A stretch of 64,000 nt of DNA from contig JALLLS010000047.1 of NCBI GenBank assembly GCA_025094145.1, forward strand, positions 124,001 through 188,000, written 5' to 3'. This stretch comes from Spinellus fusiger. Lineage: Eukaryota; Mucoromycota; Mucoromycetes; Mucorales; Phycomycetaceae. Position numbers and translations under genes: made by a program. A model generated the notes under the pieces. That model had not been told where the DNA came from. It made no database searches and saw only the letters and a program-made list of their open reading frames with translations. This document shows positions 21,525-30,472 of this stretch, in pieces. Every line of letters begins with the position of its first letter. The first letter of the stretch is position 1.

Positions 21525-22343
21525 CCTGTCTATCTTGAGTCTTTTCAAGTTAAATACTGTATTGAATAAATATAGATTTCCTTGGTAAGTGCTTTTTGAT
21601 TTTAGGCCAGATAGCAATGGAAGGTTTTTTGGATCTATTGTTATGAATCTCTACTTTAAGGAAGGTACTGGAAACAATAAGAGCAGCTGAGGTAGTTTTT
21701 CTTGTAGAGTTTGTTGATATTGCTCTCAAGTTTGTTGAGCTTGAGGTTGAACTTGTTGGAAAGCTTGGCTTTGTGGTTGAACTTGTTGGCAAGCTTGGTG
21801 TAGTTGCTCACATCTTCTTAAAATCTCTCTGAGCATTGGAATATAGGCACCAGGATTAGCAGATAGACAAATTTGAGTAACTGGTTTAGGAATATTGATT
21901 CCAGACAGTTCTGTACATAATGCATCTATAGCAGCTCTTTGATCATTTGGTGCAGGTACTCCAGTGCTATCTTCTACAGGCCATACAGCTGTACCACCAC
22001 AGATAAACTGGTAGCAATATTCATTCAATATTTTTGATATGTATTTCATTTTGGCTATATTAATGAAATAAAGATATTAGAATGTATGTTTGATTAACTA
22101 TATTTGCATATAAAAGTATTTTACCTCTTCAAACAATATTTTTACTGAGTAAAAAAGATAGTTTTTGATCCTTGACTCAAAATACTCAACAACCATGTTT
22201 GTGTATGCAGTGGCCATTTCCACACATGCAGTAGATAGACATTGTGAATAACCAGGATCCATATGACTGTCATATTTGACTTGTGGACATCTGACTGAAA
22301 AGCTTTCCCAAAAAACAATTAAGTTATGAATAATACAGTTCAA
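21525..22343 (-). pseudogene. Fanzor-1 N-terminal half, broken
   Basis: Two exons and a shifted piece on the minus strand. Exon one, 22343 to about 22122, has TAYTNMVVEYFESRIKNYLF. A GT-AG intron of about 70 bp follows, then exon two (22052 to about 21730) with YCYQFICGGTAVWPVED, DQRAAIDALCTEL and SANPGAYIPMLREIL. After a stop the sequence continues in another frame with RFITIDPKNLPLLSGL and NLKRLKID, directly at the terminus of the 9-kb element. From memory these blocks resemble the N-terminal half of mucoromycotan Fanzor proteins; order and strand fit the C-terminal half at 10761-12478. The true start codon is not identified: the open frame begins at a TTG. Confidence 0.6.
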
Positions 22344-22917
22344 AGTATTTTTTGTGATTATTCAGACAAGTAGAAAATAACAAGACTGAACAAAGATAAT
22401 TTTTATTAAGTGAAGAGTGGTTTATTATTTATACTTTTTGTGGGTGCTTATCCTTCAGTGGCATTCTACCTTTTGGTAGTTAATGATTAGTCCATGGCAT
22501 AGCTTATTGATAGATGCAACCATATGGTTGGTGTAGATGATTTATCCTATGGTAGTTTACATAGGTGTAGCTTTATGGTTGGTGTAGGTGTTCTACCTAA
22601 TGGTAGACTACATGTTGGAGCCTTATGGTTGGTTCATTGAATAAGCACACCATTATAGAGCCATCTATTATGTCTTCACTTTTAATTGCCTTTGATAGGT
22701 CTTATTTAATCCACTAAGGATTTATAGATGAAGGCAGCTCATTAAGTGTCTGATAATAATTTGAGCTTAGAAGGTTGATTTGTAGTTACAACCAATCAGT
22801 GAGATGATACAGAGATGTACTATGGTACTTGTGTGCACTCAAGCTTTCATAGAGTATTCTGAATGTCACAGCACACTACTTGTGTTTGACTTATTTATAG
22901 AAAATCTTTGGATTGAA
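22344..22917. other. unassigned repeat-rich sequence
   Basis: No gene. It begins near a TACAGTTCAAAGTATTTTT motif (22335-22353), identical to the LINE-B 3' terminus. The stretch 22440-22650 has irregular repeats of ATGGTTGGTGTAG and CTA(C/T)GGTAG-like units. Confidence 0.4.
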
Positions 22918-23912
22918 GTTGGAACATGACAAAGAGATTCATTCCAGACAATGGATCAGCTTTGCAAGCAGATGACCACCCAAGTGTCCATGAACACTTT
23001 TAGAAAATTAATGAAGAAGCTTGGCCTGTTTTCTTGCAGGGTGGTCAAGAAACCTTCTCTCACTACTAAGCACAAGAAGTTGAGACTTGCTTGGGCCAAG
23101 GCCCACCTCCACTGGACTGAGGAAGACTGGAAGACAGTCATCTGGTCCAATGAGTCAAAGTACCAACTCATGAGGACCAACAACTGCAACAGAGTGGTGC
23201 ACAAGAAGAAGGAGGGGCTGCTCCCAAAGAACATCAAGCCCACTATGAGGTTTGGTGGTGGTAGCATGATGGTGTGGGGTTCTTTCTCTGGTGAAGGTGT
23301 TGGAAGGTTGGTACCTGTAAAGGGCAGTATAGACAGTAGAAGATACATTGATATCTTGAAGGAGAATTACTGCCCTGAGCTGGCTAAACTCAAGGCACTG
23401 AATCCAGAGGTGGATTATGTTCTTCAAGAGGACAATGCCAGCTGCCACAAGAGTAGAGAGTCCAGGTTGTGGAAGGCAAATGAGAGCATTGCCACTATGG
23501 AGGGGTGGCCCTTACAAAGCCCCAACCTCAACCCAATAGAGCATTTGTGGGAGGTGCTTGACAGAGCAATAAGAAAAAGGATGACCCTAAGAAGTACTCT
23601 TCAAGATTTGGAGGTGCTTCTGTTGAAAGAATGGGAGAATATTCCCAAGGACACTACAGACACCCTCATTGCCAGCATGAGGTGGAGATGCAAGGCTGTC
23701 ATTGAGGCCAAGGGTGGAAACACCAAATATTGAAGTTTTCCACTCAATAAACTTGTGTTTATTATTCTGTTGTCCTTCTTTATACTTCATCCAATTTTCA
23801 AGTCTCTACTGTGTGTTTAATGTATGTTTTTATTAAAAAGAATAAGTATTTCCTATTGCAAAGTCATAATGGGGTATGAAAAAAAACCATTATTATTTTG
23901 AAAGCCACTGTA
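22918..23912 (+). mobile_element. Tc1/mariner transposon (copy 2), left part missing
   Basis: Same family as copy 1, opposite orientation. The right end (reverse complement CAGTGGCTTTCAAAATAA) is followed by TA at 23911-23912. Homology to copy 1 starts only at about 22918, in the middle of the transposase, so the 5' end and N-terminus are lost. After the right-end TA the sequence AGCAACTACACTAGC matches the LINE-B 3' UTR (AGCAAATACACTAGC in reverse), so this Tc1 had inserted into LINE-B2. Confidence 0.85.
22951..23733 (+). pseudogene. Tc1/mariner transposase (copy 2), N-terminally truncated, catalytic Asp lost
   Basis: An open frame of 260 residues covers the catalytic domain only; the helix-turn-helix part is missing. 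The first catalytic position reads VIWSNES (Asn, where copy 1 has Asp). The second Asp (LQEDNASCHKS) and the Glu (NLNPIEHLWE) remain. The frame is open through the position where copy 1 has a stop, so the two copies decayed independently. It ends in GGNTKY. Confidence 0.9.
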
Positions 23913-26900
23913 AAGCAACTACACTAGCAGCTTCTGGCTTTGCTAAACAGGTTAAGAATGGGTAGTAGAGAAGAGATCAGAGGAGAAGTGAGGATACAGT
24001 GTCTGTTGCTGAAGGAGTCTTTGCACTCTATGGCAGCATTGGTGTTCCTGCTCAACACACCCATCAGCAGCCTCAATGAGCAGGCTACCAGCTGATGGCT
24101 CTACCTTAAAGTCTCAAGTAGATGTGTCTTGATCAATAAAATTCAGCAGTATTATCAAACTGGGCCAAGGATCTTGCCATTTAACAAAAGACTTAACCAT
24201 GCATGGCAGAAGATTTAGACAATGGTCAATTGGATGAACATCTTGTGGTGGTGCAGGAACTAAGAAAAACAAGAACATGGAGTGTTCATGATCAACATAT
24301 GTGTATGTGAGAAAGTGGTCCCTGTTAGCCAAAGGGTGACCACACTGGCAAGGAACTGAAGATGTTGGTGGTAACCAAGCAATCCTCCATTTTAGTAGAC
24401 AATGTCTTTCTTTGTGCATGCACGGTAGTAGAAGAATTGGATCCCAAACAGGTCTACATAGTCCATGGGCTACCATCACCAGCAGATTCTTGCCATGTAC
24501 TAGACTAGTAATTTCACTTTGAAGACGTTCAAGATAAGCTACTTTTAATGGATATTTAGGAGGGTTGTGAGCCCATCCTATTCTTTGAGCATTTTGCCAG
24601 AGTACATTGCCACATAGCTTAATCCATCTGGCTTTAGTCTGGGGTGCTTCAAGCTGTGGGACAAGGCACCAGAGGAGGGTGTCTTCAGGAAGGGTAGCTG
24701 TGTGCTCAACAAATTTGGCTTGCAGATAAAGAAAACAAGAGTATATGTTAGGGAGGGCAGCTAATTGGGCAACCTGGATTGTTCCAAACCTAGCAGTAGC
24801 AGATCTAGCAAGACAAAGTCTCAGACAAGCAGACTGACAGGTTTGTAGTGGGCAGATGCCTAGTCTATTGACATTACAAATAGCCAACCCATACTCAAGA
24901 ATAGGCCAAACAAAAACAGTATACGCTCTTAGGGCTGCTGTAATCCCAAAGCCATACATGTTTACACCCATTCCTCTCAGCTTTTGCATTACTGCAATTG
25001 CCTTGACTTGTGAGTGTGAGAACAGTGCATCTTGGTTAATACCTTGACATGAAAAGGGGATACCAAGGTACTTGAAAGTATCACAGGTTGGAAGCTCATT
25101 GCCATAGAGGTAAAATGGCACATTGGCTGGGGCATTGAGTACTTCACATTTGGAGGGACTCCATTTGTAACCAAGGAGGGTCGAGTGAATTTCGGCAAGT
25201 GCCAGCATTTGATGTATATCTTCTGGGTAGCCCATAAGAGCCACATCATCAGCATACAACAAACAATTCACAGGAGCCCAAGTAACAGTGACATGAGACG
25301 GACTGTAAGAGGAATCTGACAACTCAGAAGAGTCATCCGAAACTGTAGAAGTAGGAAAAGGATTGTAAAGGGAATTCTGTAACTTGTCAAGCAATGCATG
25401 AACAGTTGCCTGTGGGGAAGCAAAAGAGAAAGGATTTCGAGCACAGAGATTAATGGACCGTCCCATGGTAGGTGGGTGCATACCAACCAGTATTGGGGAT
25501 ACCAAAGCAAACCTCAAGAAACATAAAAGAGTATCAATGAAAATAGAATAAAGGAATGGAGAAAGAATACTACCCTGTAAGACTCTTTGTTTAGGTGCAA
25601 TGTCCTGGGATGCTACATTTTTCAGAATCACATTCACCACAATGTCATCAAACAAATTCTGTAGTAGCAAGAGCAACAACTGAGACACAAAGGGCATCAG
25701 CAACTCCTATATGACAGAGTGTTTCACACTATCATATGCAGCTTTAATATCTAGGAAGACAACAACTGGAGGTTTTGGATCTTGCTCTCCTGATCCTTGG
25801 GCAGCATACAACCCCATAAGTTTGTGGAGACAGAGGGCCTGGTCTAGAGTTCCACAACAAGTGCAAAATCCACCTTGAGCCATGTCCAATGCAGGCATGG
25901 TCAAAAGGAGTTCCCCAGCTATACATCTTTCTAAGAGCTTACAAAACACCAATGTCAAGCTAATAGGCCAATAGTTACTAGGGTCATCCTGCTCTCCTTT
26001 GTTTTTGTAAATAGGTACCACCTGTGCTGTTCTCCAGGCCACAGGCATCCACAACCATCTCCAACACAATGTGAAGATCTGATGTAACAGAGGCACTAGC
26101 ACTCAAACTAGGGGTTTGAGCATTTCTGCTCTAATATGATCAATGCCTGGTGCTTTTTGATTTGGCATCTTTTGAATAGCAGAGTGAATAAAGTCTACAT
26201 CCCATGGGACTGGATTGTCTTGAAGAATAAACTCCTTATGCTCCTGTCTTTCTGTAGATCCACCAAACACACTCTCTAGGTGGTCAATCATGCAATTGGC
26301 AGCATGCCAAGGGCCCTCTGGAGATGACAGGGAGATTGGCAAACGTCTCTACAGCCTCATTTCTTTCACAGCACTTGTCATCTCTGTTAAGCCCTTACAG
26401 ACTTTATCACAAAATTCATACCAGGTTTGTTGTTGTGCTTGCCTTATAGCCTTTTTCAAAGCTAAACATGCTTCCTTATACAGCAGTGGGCTTCAATGTA
26501 TTCAATATCATTGCCTACCTGTTGCCTATAACAATAAAGTTCTTGACAATGGTCAGCTAACTGTTGTAGATCAGCATTCCAGTAGCCTTTCCAAGCTTTT
26601 GGATGGGATTGTGCGCACCCTATGCTATCATCCAGGGCCTTGTAGATTGACTCATTGAGTCTCTCAGCAAAGTCCTCTATCTTAACAGAGCACAACAGGG
26701 TTTTGTCTTCCAATATTTTTTGGATCTCTCTTTGCAGTTCACCTGTGTTCTCTGCAAAACATCGCTTGTACTGGTCACAGACTGTTTGTTTGTTTAAACG
26801 TTGCAGTCTCCAGAGGCAATGGACAGCTGTTTCTGTCATGAGCAGTGGCATGAGCACCAGCTGAAAGGACAGCTCACACAAGTGGTGGTCTGAACCTAAT

Positions 26901-27716
26901 GTCAGATCGTCCCTAATGTGCAAGCACACTTCAGAGAAGTTGTAGCTTCTTGACAGGAACAAGTCAATAATGCTAGCAAACTGACGACCATCTGCTAGAA
27001 TTTGCTCATATGTAGGCAAGCCAAATGCCAACTCTGAGTTCCACAAGGTTAGATCCTGATGGCAGATCCAGTCTTCAAATCCCACATGTCTGTTGTTTAT
27101 GCCATGATCTCCAGTCAGGCGGCCTAAATGTGTATTCAGGTCACCAAGGACGAGTGTGAAGTTGTCTATGGGTAGTGAATTCAACCTTTCCGCAGCCTCA
27201 CTAGACGACAGCCTCAGAGGTAGGTACAGACCATGGAGTGTATATGGGCCAATCCTACAGGAGACCACAAAAGGATTAGTAATTGGTAAGAAATGTACAT
27301 GGTAAGGAAAGTCAGGACAAATAAAGAACAAAACTCTATCAAAACCTTGTCCAGCATCACCATGGGCTGTAGCATAGTTGTGTATTTGTATCCAGGGGCA
27401 CCTCAACATTTGCATGTCTTTTTTCAGGAAAGTCTCTGTCACTAAAAGTATATCAATATCATTCTGCACACACACATTCAGAACGTTTACCAGTTTGGGC
27501 CTGATTCCACAAGCATTCAATAGACCAGTCTTCAGTCTATTCATAATTCTTCTTGGTGGGTGTTTTGGGTGTCTCCCTCAACTCCTTCCATGGCTGAGCC
27601 CAATCTAAATGCCTGGATGGCTTCTTCTTCAAGGGTGGCGGGGCAGCTGGCAACTGGGGTCTTGGCCTTGAGATCCACCAAGAGCTTCTCAAAGGCAGTG
27701 GCAGAGAGGTGGGTGT
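23913..27716 (-). mobile_element. LINE-B2: 5'-truncated, inverted copy of LINE-B
   Basis: The minus strand matches LINE-B1 from within the end of ORF1 (27716) through ORF2 to the 3' UTR, where the Tc1 copy 2 interrupts it at a TA. Identity to LINE-B1 looks very high by eye in the parts I compared. Truncation at the 5' side is typical of target-primed insertion. The last about 370 bp of 3' UTR seen in LINE-B1 is not found beyond the Tc1 except for a terminal motif at 22335-22353. Confidence 0.88.
24114..27544 (-). pseudogene. LINE-B2 ORF2: endonuclease / reverse transcriptase, broken
   Basis: The endonuclease part (27544-26462) is open for 360 residues and has GDLNTHLG and SDHHLCE. After a frame change the frame 26342-24114 is open apart from a TGA near 26103 and one stop near 25707. 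It contains VVPIYKNKGE, FLDIKAAYDSV, LLYADDVALMG (near 25245) and CQCGHPLANRDHFL. The TGA (after EMLKPLV) is identical in LINE-B1. This copy is better preserved than LINE-B1 from the RT onward. Confidence 0.88.
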
Positions 27717-27836
27717 TGTAATCATGACAACAACAGCAGTCACAGACTGATTATAAGATGATCTTGAGTAGTACCAAAAGAGGAAGCCTTTGATTGGCCA
27801 AAAATATAGAAGAGGGAAAGGTACACACCAGGAGAT

Positions 27837-29450
27837 TTTTCTGGCCTTTAAGCACTGATATCTCCTTCCTTTTACATTACAAAAAAAGTTGCCTTTTATG
27901 GATCTGTATTTAAAATCAAAGGTTTGCAAGTATCTAAATCTTTCTTTCCTTTTGTGGATACCTCAATATCAAATTGTATTATCAATAAAATATATTGTTT
28001 ATGAATAAAATTGTTTATTGTAATACTGTAGCTAATACTATATTATGACTGAAGCTACTGCCAAAGTACACTCCCTCATAGAAATGGATTCTATACCCTA
28101 AAAGCCTTGTGCTTTATCCTTGGGTGATAAATAACTATGCTCAGGAGTATACCTTAGAGACCCTAGATAGTACAGAAGACCATCTGAGACTGACTTGAAT
28201 GGAGTCTTTACTTGCCTAATAACAATACAATGAATGTCTTGTAGATTACAATGAGCCATAGCCCAGATGAAGACACTGCTTACCTTTTTATCACTAGAAT
28301 AGTCTTTGGTAGTGTCTATCACCTCCTTCTATTGTTTCTCTTTGTTAATAATGGCACAATAACTTACTCAGTTATGCTCATCTTGACGAGTACTTAGGCA
28401 TCAAGTTGTATGTGCAGTGTGGGAAATAAAAAAAGGAGGGGAATATCAAAACAAATAATTTTTCTTTCTCTATTCTGGTGATGTATACACTAGTCTCCAC
28501 TCATAAAACTCACAAGTCAAATTCACAAGTCAAACAATTCACACTCTATTTGCCTTAAGCCTTAAGCCCAGTATTTAAAACAATACTTTATTATCACTAA
28601 GTACTATTGTTGAGAACAGTTACAATGAGTTAGTTGAAGTGATTATGAATATTCAGTCAATGAATGGATACGCTGTTCTCAAGCAATAGCCACGGTCTTC
28701 ATAGAATATCCAAGCAGACTGGGGAGGGTAACTGTCCTGTCCTACAGTGTGTATAATTTTGGCTTTGTACTTCAAGGCCATAGAATTCCAGAAAGTGATT
28801 TTGTTGTAAAAGAAGAAGAAAAAGGGTTCTCTCTTCCCTTGAAACATACATAGGACAAGAGGAGGGGATCCATCTATGAATTTACTGAGATGTTATTATC
28901 GTATAGCTTTGGTCCTCATAGCTTAAAAAGATATATAAGTAGCCTCAAGATCTATACTATGTAACTTTGTAAAAATATATCTTTTATTCTGCAATAAAGA
29001 GCACTGTGGTTATCAAAAAGACCACTAGAGAGATAAATGTATAGATATTGGGTCTCTAGCAGTGACGAAAAATAGTGTTATTACAAAGGCTGGTCTAGGG
29101 AAATCAAAGAGGGTACATGAATAGGAACACAACACACAATTTGAATACAACGGGTAACTAGGCAACTGTTCTTTAAGCAATTATTTTCTTTTTAGATGTT
29201 GTTGTAGTCTACATTACTTTGGTGGTTCTGATCAAGCAAATGAATTGTGAAATTTCGTTTTGTTTTCTGCTTGAATATTAATACCTGCTAATTACACTGA
29301 CTGTTGTTATTCATAACTTCTATCCTCTTTAACTTGTTTGCCTTTGTCTGGCATATAAACCATCAGTTGTGATCTGGTGAGTGTTTGTGTATGTTTATTA
29401 TGTCTGACATGTTAGTCAGTTTCTATTGTATATTCTTTTATTTTAATAAC
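27837..29450. other. non-coding left interior of Fanzor-2 element
   Basis: Homologous in order to parts of 12500-13640. The segment 29000-29180 is the inverse of 12780-12960. Around 28900-29060, ATATAAGTAG, AATAAAGAG and TCTCTAGCAG could be an LTR relic. A minus-strand frame at 28653-28847 is unrecognised and probably not a gene. Confidence 0.5.
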
Positions 29451-29453
29451 CCC

Positions 29454-30049
29454 AGTGAATCTGTTAAAAAGGCAAAGGCAAGAAGAAGGTGCCAGTACAA
29501 GGGTAATACGACACACACATAGAGAGTGCATTAATAAATCTCGAACTAATTATTTTTACTATTATTTTATTATTGAAAAGGGGCATTGGCACCTAAAAAG
29601 ATTGGAGTATGATCCTACCAAGCTGCCAGTCGTTGCTTATGGCACAGGAATAAAGGTAAAAGATGCTGCCAAATTTAAAGGCCATTGTGTTGGTTTGACG
29701 AGAGTGTTATATCAATCATTGAAAAAGAGACAAAAAGATGGAGATCTTCTTGTAGTTGATGTTGATAAATTTCCAATATCGAGGGTGAACATGATTGACT
29801 TCTCACCTAATATGAAAAGCTCTTCTAACAGTTACTCTGTTTTCTTTTATTTTTGTTCTCAAGATCTGCCACACTTATAACGCAAATATCCTCACCGAGG
29901 TATTAGTGAATTTCAACAATATCCACGCTTGCCAAAGTTGTGGAATTGTTTGGAGCAGAGATGTGAATGCATCAAAGAATATCTATACAATTGCAGAAGA
30001 GGCTTTAAAGGGTCTCCACAGACCAGTTCCTTTCTGTAGAAAAGAATAG
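29454..30049 (+). pseudogene. Fanzor-2 C-terminal half (RuvC-III and zinc ribbon), N-terminus missing
   Basis: Exons joined by two introns: about 29454-29502, 29581 to about 29790, and 29869-30049. The second piece has LPVVAYGTGIKVKD, KFKGHCVGLTRVLYQSLKKR and VVDVDKFPISR. A GT-AG intron of about 80 bp follows, then ICHTYN, CQSCG, and RuvC-III SRDVNASKN (Asp codon 29960-29962), ending FCRKE and TAG at 30047-30049. It aligns residue by residue with Fanzor-1, including both intron positions. RuvC-I is absent, so it cannot be a working nuclease. The candidate RuvC-II Glu seen in Fanzor-1 (YGTEM) is Gly here. It retains the second zinc Cys pair that Fanzor-1 has partly lost. Confidence 0.82.
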
Positions 30050-30256
30050 ATATTTGTATTCATATTATATATCGCCACATCGAAAGTGGTTTCTTATGGG
30101 ATTCAGATATTTACAGGTAAATCTACATAATCTTTATTTATTTAAAAACTAACATGAATACATAATTTATTTTTGCTCCTTTTCAAATCAATGTCATTTC
30201 TAAACAATTGTATTTCGACTATTTCCTTTTATATCCTAAAGATCTCCTGGTGTGTA
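30050..30256 (+). ncRNA. candidate Fanzor-2 guide RNA (3' tail of element)
   Basis: Non-coding 207 bp from the stop codon to the element end, colinear and highly similar to 10548-10760. Shared blocks include GATATTTACAGGTAAATC-like, TTTATTTATTTAAAAACTAA, ATGAATACATAATTTATTTT and AAACAATTGTATTT. Guide-RNA identity is inference from the position and conservation pattern. Confidence 0.4.
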
Positions 30257-30472
30257 TGCTTCCTCTAATATCTATTGACTCAAGTGACGTAGGATCGGAC
30301 TTGTGAGCTCTCCAAACGGCGCCACTTCGAAACGGCAGAGGTCCTGAACACCTCACAGGCACTACAAGCCTTTCTCTCTCTTTCTCTCTCATTTTCTTTT
30401 CTCATTTTCCTATCTTTTCTGTTTCCTTTAATATATATTTTATTGAGTCTTATCAAAATAAAATAAACTACT
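30257..30472 (+). promoter_or_regulatory. likely VMA1 promoter / 5' UTR
   Basis: A 216-bp gap between the Fanzor-2 terminus and the VMA1 ATG. It has a GC-richer block (30285-30355) followed by a pyrimidine-rich stretch (CTTTCTCTCTCTTTCTCTC near 30370), a common feature before fungal transcription starts. No specific site is identified. Confidence 0.4.

Larger units (their letters stand above)
10548..22343 (-). mobile_element. Fanzor-1 element, split by a nested 9-kb insertion
   Basis: The minus strand reads as an N-terminal Fanzor half (22343-21525), then a foreign element with its own 19-bp terminal inverted repeats (12479-21524), then the Fanzor C-terminal half (12478-10761) and a 3' non-coding tail ending near 10548. 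The tail end (ACACCAGGAGAT followed by a TTTAGGATATAA-like block) matches the right end of the intact-ended Fanzor-2 element at 30242-30256. The opposite end of this element is not found; sequence beyond 22343 does not match the Fanzor-2 left end, so it was probably lost. Confidence 0.75.
27822..30256 (+). mobile_element. Fanzor-2 element: 2.4 kb with perfect 15-bp terminal inverted repeats
   Basis: The ends TACACACCAGGAGAT (27822-27836) and ATCTCCTGGTGTGTA (30242-30256) are exact inverses. The left interior is non-coding and shared with the 9-kb element; the right third holds the C-terminal half of a Fanzor gene and a conserved 207-bp tail. No transposase is present. It is probably an internally rearranged, non-autonomous derivative of a Fanzor-bearing DNA transposon. 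Confidence 0.8.

Noticed and set aside
14031..27716. One large inverted duplication of [Tc1 + LINE-B]
   Set aside because: In the first copy the Tc1 touches the LINE 5' end, in the second the LINE 3' end, and the second Tc1 sits at a TA inside the LINE 3' UTR; they are independent insertions.
30281..30360. Possible tRNA or small RNA upstream of VMA1
   Set aside because: GC-richer than its surroundings, but no cloverleaf, B box or acceptor pairing could be formed on either strand.
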